23,631 bases of DNA from an uncultured Collinsella sp. GTDB lineage: Bacteria > Actinomycetota > Coriobacteriia > Coriobacteriales > Coriobacteriaceae. Every line of letters starts with the position of its first letter. Position 1 is the stretch's first letter. Below, piece by piece: positions 1 to 6,218 of this stretch. Under the pieces are notes generated by a model. It made no database searches. It was not told the DNA's origin and saw only the letters and a list, made by a program, of their open reading frames with translations. Made by a program: the position numbers and the translations under genes. The stretch covers positions 1-23,631 of the forward strand of contig CABRWN010000010.1 of the NCBI GenBank assembly GCA_902474645.1. The letters are read 5' to 3'.

Positions 1-21
1 GAAAGCACTTAATGTGCTTTC
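1..21 (+). terminator. Small perfect hairpin at window edge
   Basis: GAAAGCAC (1-8) and GTGCTTTC (14-21) form a perfect 8-bp stem with a 5-nt loop. No clear U-tract follows. It may be the 3' end signal of a gene lying before the window, but the upstream context is missing, so the role is uncertain. Confidence 0.25.
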
Positions 22-138
22 CGTCTTGCGCAGGACTGTAGAGCAGCAAACTTAATATATTTCGCCGCCCCTCTGCCAAGCTCGGGAGACGACACGCACT
101 TTACCTGCGTAAACAATGTGAGTGAAATATGAATCTCG

Positions 139-165
139 ATGGATACGCCCGCAGCCGTGTATACT
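139..165 (+). promoter_or_regulatory. Promoter-like element A, upstream of rplC
   Basis: A block at 139-164 reads ATGGATACGCCCG, then CAG, then CCGTGTATAC. It recurs at 2004-2029 upstream of rplB with 23 of 26 bases identical. It ends in TATACT (160-165), a good -10 hexamer; no convincing -35 is visible at 16-18 bp (CGATGG at 137-142). Seen in sequence: the repeat and the -10-like hexamer. Inferred: it drives the rplC unit with a leader of about 180 nt, either as a promoter with an unusual recognition block or as a promoter with a regulator site in its spacer. Confidence 0.5.
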
Positions 166-276
166 AAACAGCTGTGTGAAACCAGGGGAGTATTCTGGCT
201 GGACAAAATGCCTGCTTAATAGGGTTGTCAGGTAGTCCGGGCGAAATACAAGGCTGGGGAGCACGTCGTGTAAGTA

Positions 277-341
277 GTGGTCCTCTAGGGGCGTACGCTC
301 GGTGGTGTACGCATTGTCCCAAGACCACGCGAGAGTTGGGA
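277..341 (+). promoter_or_regulatory. Structured leader of rplC
   Basis: Three nested helices are visible: GTGGTC (277-282) with GACCAC (323-328), GGG (288-290) with CCC (318-320), and GCGTAC (291-296) with GTACGC (307-312). An alternative pairing joins TCCCAA (317-322) to TTGGGA (336-341), the G-rich stretch 7 nt before the TTG start. The two folds compete for the CCC strand. Ribosomal protein operons are commonly controlled by a product binding its leader (L4 in the E. coli S10 operon); that this is such a leader is inference. The rest of 1-348 has no credible gene. Confidence 0.4.
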
Positions 342-348
342 TCATATC

Positions 349-969
349 TTGATCAGCATGATTCTCGGCCGCAAGATTGGCATGACCCAGGTTTGGGACG
401 AGGACGACAACGTCGTTCCCGTCACGGTCATCCAGGCTGGCCCCTGCGCTGTCTCGCAGGTTAAAACTCAGGCAACCGACGGCTATGACGCCGTCCAGAT
501 CGGTTTCGGCGACATCAAGGCCAAGAACGTGAACAAGCCCATGGCTGGTCACTTCGCCAAGGCTGGCGTCGAGCCTGTCCGTTTCCTTCGTGAGGTCCGC
601 GTCGAGAACGGCGAGGAGCACAAGGTCGGCGAGGTCGTCACCGTCGCTGATTTCGCTGATGTCGAGAAGGTCGACGTCATCGGTACCTCCAAGGGTAAGG
701 GCTTCCAGGGTCGCATCAAGCGCTGGGGTCAGCGCCGCGGTCCTATGACGCATGGTTCTCACTTCCAGCGTCACCCCGGTTCTATCGGTCAGTGCGCCTA
801 TCCTGCGCGCGTCCTCAAGGGCGTCAAGATGGCCGGTCACATGGGTAACGAGCGCGTTACCGTCAAGAACCTTTCCGTTGTCCGCATCGATGCCGAGCAG
901 AACCTCATCTTGGTCAAGGGCGCTGTCCCGGGTGCCAAGAATGGTCTCGTCGCCATCCGTATGGCCTAA
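349..969 (+). CDS. rplC: 50S ribosomal protein L3
   Basis: L3 of the large ribosomal subunit, an early-assembly 23S rRNA binder whose long loop reaches towards the peptidyl transferase centre. The protein is 206 aa, normal for the family. Diagnostic stretches are ILGRKIGMTQ at the N-terminus and HPGSIGQ...RVLKGVKMAGHMG around residues 140-165. The chosen start is TTG at 349 (M-I-S-M-I-L-G), because L3 proteins usually have a few residues before the ILG motif and GGGA (338-341) is suitably spaced; ATG at 358 is the alternative. It is the first gene of the cluster. rpsJ (S10), usually its immediate upstream neighbour, is not found in the 348 bp before it. Confidence 0.97.
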   Translation: MISMILGRKIGMTQVWDEDDNVVPVTVIQAGPCAVSQVKTQATDGYDAVQIGFGDIKAKNVNKPMAGHFAKAGVEPVRFLREVRVENGEEHKVGEVVTVADFADVEKVDVIGTSKGKGFQGRIKRWGQRRGPMTHGSHFQRHPGSIGQCAYPARVLKGVKMAGHMGNERVTVKNLSVVRIDAEQNLILVKGAVPGAKNGLVAIRMA

Positions 970-1015
970 GGGCCCAGCCCATTTAGCCCAGCGTCATACC
1001 AAGGAGAACACTTAA

Positions 1016-1642
1016 ATGGCAAAGTTTGAAGTAAAGAACAGCGAGGGCAAGAAGGTCGCCGAGGCCGAGCTCGCCGCTGAGGTGTACGGCATCGAGCCGA
1101 ACATCCACGTTATGCACCACATCGTCAAGTGCCAGATGGCCTCTTGGCGTCAGGGCACCCAGTCTGCTAAGGGTCGCTCTGAGGTTTCCGGTGGCGGCAA
1201 GAAGCCTTGGCGTCAGAAGGGCACCGGCCGTGCCCGCCAGGGTTCCATCCGTGCTGCCCAGTGGCGTCACGGTGGCGTTGTCTTCGCCCCCAAGCCCCGT
1301 TCCTACGCTAAGCGTATGAACAACAAGGAGGTCAAGCTGGCTATGCGCTCCGCGCTGTCCGCCAAGCTGGCCGATGGCGAGCTCGTGCTCGTCGACGACT
1401 ACGGCTTCGAGAAGCCTTCCACCAAGGCTGCCGTCGCCATGCTCAAGGCTCTCGGTCTTGAGGGCAAGCGTCTGACCATCATCGTTCGCGATGAGGACGT
1501 CAACGCCTACCTGTCGTTCCGCAACATTCCCAAGACGTTCATCATCACCGCTGACGAGGCCAACACCTACGATCTCGTCAACAACAACGCTGTGCTGATG
1601 CCCGCCGACATCGCCGCTCACTTCGGGGAGGTGCTTGCATAG
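1016..1642 (+). CDS. rplD: 50S ribosomal protein L4
   Basis: L4 of the large subunit; its extended loop lines the polypeptide exit tunnel. The 208-aa protein carries the conserved loop GGGKKPWRQKGTGRARQGS at about residues 59-77 followed by RHGGVVFAPKPRSY, both hallmark L4 sequences. AAGGAG (1001-1006) precedes the ATG, and the gene lies 46 bp after rplC in the usual order. In some bacteria L4 also represses its own operon; whether it does so here is unknown, but the folded rplC leader would be a candidate target. The stop codon directly abuts the rplW start. Confidence 0.97.
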   Translation: MAKFEVKNSEGKKVAEAELAAEVYGIEPNIHVMHHIVKCQMASWRQGTQSAKGRSEVSGGGKKPWRQKGTGRARQGSIRAAQWRHGGVVFAPKPRSYAKRMNNKEVKLAMRSALSAKLADGELVLVDDYGFEKPSTKAAVAMLKALGLEGKRLTIIVRDEDVNAYLSFRNIPKTFIITADEANTYDLVNNNAVLMPADIAAHFGEVLA

Positions 1643-1930
1643 ATGACCGCCCACGAGATCATCATCCGTCCGATCGTGTCCGAGCGTTCCTTCTCCGGCA
1701 TGGAGCTGAACAAGTACACGTTCGAGGTCGCCAAGGATGCTAACAAGTATCAGATCAAGGACGCTGTCGAGGAGATCTTCGGCGTCAAGGTCGTTCGCGT
1801 GAACACCCTGACGGTCAAGCCCAAGACCAAGCGCGTGCGCTATGTCGCCGGCAAGACCCGTTCTTGGAAGAAGGCCATCGTCACGCTGGCCGAGGGCGAC
1901 ACCATCGAGGTCTTTGGCAACCAGGCCTAA
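1643..1930 (+). CDS. rplW: 50S ribosomal protein L23
   Basis: L23 binds 23S rRNA domain III at the tunnel exit and is the docking point for trigger factor and SRP. The protein is 95 aa, a normal length, with the family start (HEIIIRPIVSE) and the central VNTLTVKPKTKRVRYVAGKTRSWKKAIVTL. The ATG follows the rplD stop with no gap, and the Shine-Dalgarno sequence GGGGAGG lies inside the end of rplD, suggesting translational coupling. It is the last gene before a strong hairpin and 179 bp of non-coding DNA, an unusual break between rplW and rplB. Confidence 0.97.
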   Translation: MTAHEIIIRPIVSERSFSGMELNKYTFEVAKDANKYQIKDAVEEIFGVKVVRVNTLTVKPKTKRVRYVAGKTRSWKKAIVTLAEGDTIEVFGNQA

Positions 1931-1948
1931 GACTCGCTGCTGTTGAGT

Positions 1949-1984
1949 GAGCTCATGCCTCCCAAATAGGGGAGGCGGGAGCTC
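1949..1984 (+). terminator. Strong hairpin between rplW and rplB (terminator or attenuator)
   Basis: GAGCTC (1949-1954) pairs with GAGCTC (1979-1984), and GCCTCCC (1957-1963) pairs with GGGAGGC (1970-1976), with an AT/GG internal loop and a 6-nt apical loop. Only a short T-run follows (TTTT, 1989-1992), so full Rho-independent termination is uncertain. Its place just after rplW and just before the second promoter-like element suggests a boundary between two transcription units, or a partial terminator. Confidence 0.55.
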
Positions 1985-2003
1985 AAGGTTTTGGGCGTAT
2001 TAA

Positions 2004-2030
2004 ATGGACACGCCCGGAACCGTGTATACG
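2004..2030 (+). promoter_or_regulatory. Promoter-like element B, upstream of rplB
   Basis: Second copy of the block at 139-164: ATGGACACGCCCG, GAA, CCGTGTATAC, with three differences in 26 bp. The -10-like hexamer here is TATACG (2025-2030), weaker than in copy A. It lies directly after the rplW hairpin and about 80 bp before rplB. Inferred to start a second transcript for the rplB-rplX part of the cluster. Confidence 0.45.
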
Positions 2031-2038
2031 TCCGGTGT

Positions 2039-2106
2039 CATCGCACCCGAGGCAGAACCTCGAATCCCTGTCTGCGATGGCTAACGGATTCCTATTGAAA
2101 GGGATT
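2039..2106 (+). promoter_or_regulatory. Structured leader of rplB with an anti-Shine-Dalgarno strand
   Basis: CATCGCA (2039-2045) pairs with TGCGATG (2073-2079). Inside it CGAGG (2048-2052) pairs with CCTCG (2058-2062). The loop strand AATCCCT (2063-2069) is an exact complement of AGGGATT (2100-2106), which contains the ribosome-binding sequence of rplB; AATCC can alternatively pair with GGATT (2086-2090). The pairings are read directly from the sequence. That they switch rplB translation, for example in response to free L2, is inference. Confidence 0.42.
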
Positions 2107-2109
2107 GTA

Positions 2110-2940
2110 ATGGCTGTAAAGCACCTTAAGCCGACCTCCGCTGGTAGGCGTTGGCAGACGATCTCCGATTTCTCCGAGATCACCTGCACCAAGCCCGAGA
2201 AGTCTCTTCTCGAGCCCCTGCCCAAGAAGGCCGGTCGTAACAACAACGGCCGCATCACCACCCGCCACCAGGGCGGCGGCGTGAAGCGTCGTTACCGCGT
2301 GATCGACTTCAAGCGCAACAAGGACGGCGTGCCCGCCAAGGTTGCCACGATCGAGTACGATCCGAACCGTTCCGCTCGCATCGCTCTGCTGCACTACGCT
2401 GACGGTGAGAAGCGCTACATCCTGGCCCCCAAGGGCCTCGAGGTCGGTCAGACCATCATGTCCGGTTCTGACGCCGACATCAAGCCGGGCAACGCTCTGC
2501 CCCTCGCCGACATTCCCGTCGGTACGCTCATCCACGCCGTCGAGTTCCAGCCGGGCAAGGGCGCTGCTATCGCCCGTTCCGCCGGTAACTCCTGCCAGCT
2601 GATGGGTAAGGAGGGCAAGTACGCTATCGTCCGTATGCCTTCCTCCGAGATGCGCCGCATCCTCGTTACCTGCCGCGCCACCGTCGGTGAGGTCGGCAAC
2701 GCCGATCACTCCAACATCGTCATCGGCAAGGCCGGCCGTAAGCGTCACATGAACGTGCGCCCGACCGTCCGCGGTACCGTCATGAACCCTGTCGACCACC
2801 CGCACGGCGGTGGCGAGGGCAAGAACCACACCTCTGGTCGTCCCTCCGTTACCCCCTGGGGTAAGCCGACGAAGGGCCTTCGTACGCGCAAGAAGAAGAA
2901 GGTCTCGAACCAGCACATCATTCGTCGCCGTAAGAAGTAA
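2110..2940 (+). CDS. rplB: 50S ribosomal protein L2
   Basis: L2 is a core 23S rRNA binder needed for subunit joining and peptidyl transferase function. Starting at ATG 2110 (MAVKHLKPTSAGRR) gives 276 aa, the usual family length. Conserved parts include RNNNGRITTRHQGGGVKRRYR near residues 43-63, the OB/SH3-like core, and the C-terminal NPVDHPHGGGEG loop with the functionally important histidine. An in-frame ATG at 2035 would add 25 residues unlike any L2 and would erase the leader, so it was not used. AAAGGGAT just before the ATG serves as the ribosome-binding site and may be sequestered by the leader. Confidence 0.97.
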   Translation: MAVKHLKPTSAGRRWQTISDFSEITCTKPEKSLLEPLPKKAGRNNNGRITTRHQGGGVKRRYRVIDFKRNKDGVPAKVATIEYDPNRSARIALLHYADGEKRYILAPKGLEVGQTIMSGSDADIKPGNALPLADIPVGTLIHAVEFQPGKGAAIARSAGNSCQLMGKEGKYAIVRMPSSEMRRILVTCRATVGEVGNADHSNIVIGKAGRKRHMNVRPTVRGTVMNPVDHPHGGGEGKNHTSGRPSVTPWGKPTKGLRTRKKKKVSNQHIIRRRKK

Positions 2941-2972
2941 TTTCGGATACCGAGTTTTAGGAGAAAGCACTT

Positions 2973-3233
2973 ATGAGCAGAAGTCTCAAAAAGGGCCCGT
3001 TCGTGGAGACTCGCCTTCTCTCGCGTATCACCGCGATGAACGAGGCTGGCAAGAAGGACGTCGTGAAGACCTGGTCCCGCGCGTCCACCATCTTCCCCGA
3101 GATGGTTGGTCACACCATCGCCGTCCACGACGGCCGCAAACATGTGCCCGTGTATGTTACCGAGTCCATGGTTGGTCACAAGCTCGGCGAGTTCGCGCCG
3201 ACTCGTACGTTCCGTGGCCACAAGGCCAAATAG
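2973..3233 (+). CDS. rpsS: 30S ribosomal protein S19
   Basis: S19 sits in the head of the small subunit, contacts S13 and lies near the A-site finger bridge. The protein is 86 aa, slightly shorter than many S19s but complete, from MSRSLKKGPFVE to EFAPTRTFRGHKAK. The central WSRASTIFPEMVGHTIAVHDGRKHVPV region is diagnostic. TAGGAG precedes the ATG. It follows rplB by 32 bp and precedes rplV by 14 bp, the canonical order. Confidence 0.97.
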   Translation: MSRSLKKGPFVETRLLSRITAMNEAGKKDVVKTWSRASTIFPEMVGHTIAVHDGRKHVPVYVTESMVGHKLGEFAPTRTFRGHKAK

Positions 3234-3247
3234 GGGGTTAACCGTAA

Positions 3248-3619
3248 ATGGCAACTAAGTCTATTGAAACTGAGGCCACCGAGGTTCGCGCCGTCGCTAA
3301 GTACGTGCGTGTTTCCCCCAGCAAGGCCCGCCTGGTGGTCGATCTGATCCGCCGCAAGCCTGTCGCTCAGGCCTTCGACATCCTCCACTTCTGCGACCGC
3401 GCCGTCGCCGTGGATGTCGAGAAGGTTCTCCGTTCCGCCGTTGCGAACGCCGAGAACAACAACGGTCTGCGTGTCGACAACCTGGTTGTCGCCGCTGCCT
3501 ATGTTGACGAGGGTCCGACGCTTAAGCGCATCCGTCCCCGCGCCAAGGGTTCCGCTTCTCGTATTCTGAAGCGTACTTCCCACATCACCGTCGTCGTTGC
3601 TCCTCGAAAGGAGGCGTAA
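3248..3619 (+). CDS. rplV: 50S ribosomal protein L22
   Basis: L22 spans the large subunit; its beta-hairpin lines the exit tunnel near the macrolide site. The protein is 123 aa. Recognisable parts are the N-terminal AVAKYVRVSPSKARLVVDLIRRK, the VLRSAVANAENN helix, and the C-terminal hairpin PTLKRIRPRAKGSASRILKRTSHITVVV. The N-terminus has about 10 extra residues (MATKSIETEATEV) compared with the shortest L22s, as in many actinobacteria. A strong AAAGGAGG inside its 3' end serves rpsC. Confidence 0.96.
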   Translation: MATKSIETEATEVRAVAKYVRVSPSKARLVVDLIRRKPVAQAFDILHFCDRAVAVDVEKVLRSAVANAENNNGLRVDNLVVAAAYVDEGPTLKRIRPRAKGSASRILKRTSHITVVVAPRKEA

Positions 3620-3625
3620 AGCTGT

Positions 3626-4336
3626 ATGGGTCAGAAAGTCTACCCCACCGGCTTCCGTCTTGGCATCACCGAGAACTGGCGCTCCCGCTGGTTCGCAGAG
3701 AAGGATTACGCTAAGACCCTCGGTAACGATCTCGAGATCCGCAAGTACCTCGAGAAGCGTCTTTCCCGCGCAGCTGTCTCCCGCGTCGAGATCGAGCGCG
3801 CTGGCGACAAGGTGAAGGTCATCATCCTCACCGCTCGCCCCGGCGTTGTCATCGGTAAGAAGGGTGCCGAGATCGATACCCTCCGCACCGAGCTCGAGAA
3901 GGTCGCTGGCGTCTCCAAGGGCCAGCTCTCCGTCGACGTTGTCGAGATCAAGCGCCCCGAGCTCGACGCCAACCTCGTTGCTCAGTCCATCGCTGAGCAG
4001 CTCGAGGGCCGCGTTGCCTTCCGTCGCGCTATGCGCAAGGCTGTCCAGTCCGCCCGCAAGGCCGGCGCCAAGGGCATCCGTATCCAGTGCTCCGGTCGTC
4101 TCGGCGGTGCCGAGATGGGCCGTCGTGAGTGGTACCGTGAGGGTCGCGTGCCTCTGCACACCCTCCGTGCCAAGATCGACTACGGCACGGCTGTCGCCAG
4201 CACCACCATGGGCGCTTGCGGCGTGAAGGTCTGGATTTACCTGGGCGAGAAGCTCCCGGGCCAGCCTGTTCCCAACCCTGCACTCGAGGGCTCTTCCCGT
4301 CCTCGTCGTCGTAACTCCGAGAGGAGGGGTCAGTAG
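3626..4336 (+). CDS. rpsC: 30S ribosomal protein S3
   Basis: S3 forms part of the mRNA entry channel of the small subunit. The protein is 236 aa with the standard MGQKVYPTGFRLGI start, a KH RNA-binding domain with the GxxG loop (VVIGKKGAEI, about residues 74-83), and the C-terminal domain containing RRAMRKAVQSA and GRLGGAEMGRREWYREGRVPLHTLRA. A basic, disordered tail (SSRPRRRNSERRGQ) closes it. The start follows AAAGGAGG, and its stop overlaps the rplP GTG start by one base. Confidence 0.97.
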   Translation: MGQKVYPTGFRLGITENWRSRWFAEKDYAKTLGNDLEIRKYLEKRLSRAAVSRVEIERAGDKVKVIILTARPGVVIGKKGAEIDTLRTELEKVAGVSKGQLSVDVVEIKRPELDANLVAQSIAEQLEGRVAFRRAMRKAVQSARKAGAKGIRIQCSGRLGGAEMGRREWYREGRVPLHTLRAKIDYGTAVASTTMGACGVKVWIYLGEKLPGQPVPNPALEGSSRPRRRNSERRGQ

Positions 4337-4839
4337 TGCTTGCCCCTAAGCGTATTCTTCACCGCAAGGTGCAGCGTGGCTCCATGAAGGGCCAGGCCAA
4401 GGGTAATACCGAGCTGCATTTCGGCGAGTTTGGTATCCAGGCTCTCGAGGCCCATTGGATCACCAACCGTCAGATCGAGGCCGCTCGTATTGCCATGACC
4501 CGCTACATGAAGCGTGGCGGTCGTGTCTACATCACGATCTTCCCCGATAAGCCCATCACCAAGAAGCCTGCCGAGACTCGCATGGGTTCTGGTAAGGGTA
4601 ACCCCGAGGAGTGGGTGGCCGTCGTCAAGCCCGGCCGCATCATGTTCGAGGTCAAGGGCGTGCCCGAGGAGGTCGCTCGCGAGGCTCTGCGTCTTGCACA
4701 GCACAAGCTTCCCATCAAGACCAAGATTGTTGCTGCTAAGAACGCTGAACAGCGCATCGAGAAGGAGATGGCTGAGGAGGCCGCTCTCGAGGCCAAGTGG
4801 GCTGCTGAGGACGCCGCCGCCGCCAAGGAGGAGAACTAA
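4336..4839 (+). CDS. rplP: 50S ribosomal protein L16, C-terminally extended
   Basis: L16 helps form the A-tRNA binding region of the large subunit. GTG at 4336 starts the protein, sharing the G of the rpsC TAG stop. Family hallmarks are MLAPKRILHRKVQRG, FGEFGIQALEAHWITNRQIEAARIAMTRYMKRGG and the EEWVAVVKPGRIMFEV strand. At 167 aa it exceeds the usual 136-144; the extra 25-30 residues form a charged, alanine-rich tail (from about residue 139, EQRIEKEMAEEAA...AAAAKEEN) likely to be helical. Its stop overlaps the rpmC start (TAATG). Confidence 0.96.
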   Translation: MLAPKRILHRKVQRGSMKGQAKGNTELHFGEFGIQALEAHWITNRQIEAARIAMTRYMKRGGRVYITIFPDKPITKKPAETRMGSGKGNPEEWVAVVKPGRIMFEVKGVPEEVAREALRLAQHKLPIKTKIVAAKNAEQRIEKEMAEEAALEAKWAAEDAAAAKEEN

Positions 4840-5054
4840 TGAAGCCCGCAGAGATTCGTGAGCTCTCGGACGCTCAGCTCGTTGAGAAGCTGAAGGAAAT
4901 GCGCGCCGAGCTCTTTAACCTTCGTTTCCAGATGGCCACCAGCCAGCTGGACAACACCGCTCGCGTCAACACCGTGAAGAAGGACATCGCTCGCGTCCTC
5001 ACGGAGCAGCGCGCCCGCGAGATCGCAGCGGAGAAGTCCGCTGTCGCCGAGTAG
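4839..5054 (+). CDS. rpmC: 50S ribosomal protein L29
   Basis: L29 is a small two-helix protein at the tunnel exit next to L23. The 71-aa product has the family signature MKPAEIRELSDAQLVEKLKEMRAELFNLRFQ split over the first helix hairpin, then NTVKKDIARVLTEQRARE. The ATG overlaps the rplP stop by one base, so translation is probably coupled, with GGAGGAG inside the rplP end as ribosome-binding site. Confidence 0.95.
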   Translation: MKPAEIRELSDAQLVEKLKEMRAELFNLRFQMATSQLDNTARVNTVKKDIARVLTEQRAREIAAEKSAVAE

Positions 5055-5070
5055 GACCTAAGGAGAGAAC

Positions 5071-5340
5071 ATGAATGATTCGCGTAACTCGCGTAACTCG
5101 CGTAAGGTCCGTACGGGTGTCGTTACCTCCGTCTCCGGTGCCAAGACCATTGTCGTCACCATCACCGAGCGCAAGCGTCACCCCAAGTACGGCAAGATGA
5201 TGACCAGCTCCAAGAAGCTGCACGCTCACGACGAGGAGTGCACGGCTGGCGTGGGCGATACCGTCCGCGTTATGGAGACCCGTCCTATGTCCAAGATGAA
5301 GCGTTGGCGCCTCATCGAGGTCGTCGAGCGCGCTAAATAA
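5071..5340 (+). CDS. rpsQ: 30S ribosomal protein S17
   Basis: S17 is an OB-fold primary binder of 16S rRNA. The protein is 89 aa; the core RKVRTGVVTSVSGAKTIVVTI and KLHAHDEECTAGVGDTVRVMETRPMSKMKRWRL is diagnostic. AAGGAG precedes the ATG at 5071. The N-terminal MNDSRNSRNSRK is encoded by a 9-bp tandem repeat (CGCGTAACT twice, then CGCGTAAGG), giving RNS-RNS-RK; such repeats can vary in copy number. A 118-bp gap to rplN follows, unlike the tight junctions before it. Confidence 0.96.
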   Translation: MNDSRNSRNSRKVRTGVVTSVSGAKTIVVTITERKRHPKYGKMMTSSKKLHAHDEECTAGVGDTVRVMETRPMSKMKRWRLIEVVERAK

Positions 5341-5458
5341 GCAGCCGCTCTAACGACTTGTACGTTTCCGAAGACGTGCGTATGCCTGGTTTGCATACCA
5401 CAGGCCGCCTAAAGGCTGCGCACCTCTCTTCGGTTCTTAGTTCGGAGGAACATCTACC
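5341..5458 (+). promoter_or_regulatory. Structured spacer between rpsQ and rplN
   Basis: GCAGCC (5341-5346), directly after the rpsQ stop, can pair with GGCTGC (5414-5419), enclosing a small perfect hairpin GTATGC...GCATAC around 5380-5398. A good GGAGG (5444-5448) precedes rplN. No strong promoter or U-tract terminator is visible. It may be an mRNA processing or regulatory element at the point where the S10 and spc operons meet in many bacteria. Confidence 0.3.
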
Positions 5459-5827
5459 ATGATTCAGATGCAAACCATGCTGAACGTCGCCGACAACTCC
5501 GGCGCTCGCAAGATTCGCTGCATCAAGGTGCTTGGCGGTTCCAAGCGTCGTTATGCAGGCATCGGCGATGTGTTCATCGGTGCTGTCCAGGAGGCTACCC
5601 CTGGCGCCAACGTCAAGAAGAAGGACGTTGTCCGTTGCGTCGTCGTTCGCACCGTTAAGGAGATCCGCCGCAAGGATGGCTCCTACATTCGCTTTGATGA
5701 GAACGCCTGCGTTGTCATCAACAACGATGGTTCGCCCGTCGGCACCCGTATCTTCGGGCCCGTCGCTCGCGAGCTTCGTGACAAGAAGTACATGAAGATC
5801 GTCTCGCTCGCTCCCGAGACCCTGTAG
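5459..5827 (+). CDS. rplN: 50S ribosomal protein L14
   Basis: L14 contributes to intersubunit bridges and to the translational GTPase region. The protein is 122 aa, exactly the common length, with MIQMQTMLNVADNSGARKIRCIKVLGG, RRKDGSYIRFDENACVVIN and IFGPVARELRDKKYMKIVSLAPE. GGAGGA lies upstream of the ATG. In most bacteria this is the first gene of the spc operon; here only rplX follows it. Confidence 0.97.
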   Translation: MIQMQTMLNVADNSGARKIRCIKVLGGSKRRYAGIGDVFIGAVQEATPGANVKKKDVVRCVVVRTVKEIRRKDGSYIRFDENACVVINNDGSPVGTRIFGPVARELRDKKYMKIVSLAPETL

Positions 5828-5840
5828 TTAGGGGAGATAT

Positions 5841-6146
5841 ATGTATATCAAGAAGGGCGATAAGGTCCAGGTTCTCTCTGGTAAGGATCGCGGCAAGCAG
5901 GGAGTTATCCTGCGTGCTCTCCCTGCCGAGAACAAGGTCGTTGTCGAGGGCGTTTCGGTCGTCAAGAAGGCCGTCAAGCCCAACGCTGCCAACCAGCAGG
6001 GCGGCATCGTTTCGCAGGAGGCTCCCATCGACGCCTCCAACGTCAATCTCGTTTGCCCCGAGTGCGGTAAGGTTACCCGCGTCGGTCACGAGAAGGACGG
6101 CAAGAACAAGCTGCGCGTCTGCAAGAAGTGTGGCCACAAGTTCTAA
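5841..6146 (+). CDS. rplX: 50S ribosomal protein L24, zinc-ribbon form
   Basis: L24 is an assembly-initiator protein of the large subunit. The 101-aa product has an N-terminal KOW motif (KKGDKVQVLSGKDRGKQG, residues 4-20) and a C-terminal Cys4 pair, C72-x2-C75 and C94-x2-C97, the zinc-binding form also seen in other Gram-positive lineages. GGGGAG precedes the ATG. It is the last ribosomal gene here: a terminator starts 27 bp after its stop, and the normal next gene rplE (L5) is absent. Confidence 0.97.
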   Translation: MYIKKGDKVQVLSGKDRGKQGVILRALPAENKVVVEGVSVVKKAVKPNAANQQGGIVSQEAPIDASNVNLVCPECGKVTRVGHEKDGKNKLRVCKKCGHKF

Positions 6147-6172
6147 GCTGCCCGCAACATCAAGTTGCTAGC

Positions 6173-6208
6173 AAAGGCCCGGATGCCCCACGGCACCCGG
6201 GCCTTTTT
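6173..6208 (+). terminator. Rho-independent terminator of the ribosomal cluster
   Basis: AAAGGCCCGG (6173-6182) pairs with CCGGGCCTTT (6197-6206), continuing through one A/C mismatch into TGCC (6184-6187) with GGCA (6192-6195) and a 4-nt loop; the T-run TTTTT (6204-6208) follows. This strong, classical terminator confirms that rplX ends the transcription unit. Confidence 0.93.
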
Positions 6209-6218
6209 CTATCCCTAC

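Noticed and set aside
225..464. 79-aa frame before rplC as a possible rpsJ
   Set aside because: The translation has no S10 features and overlaps rplC out of frame.
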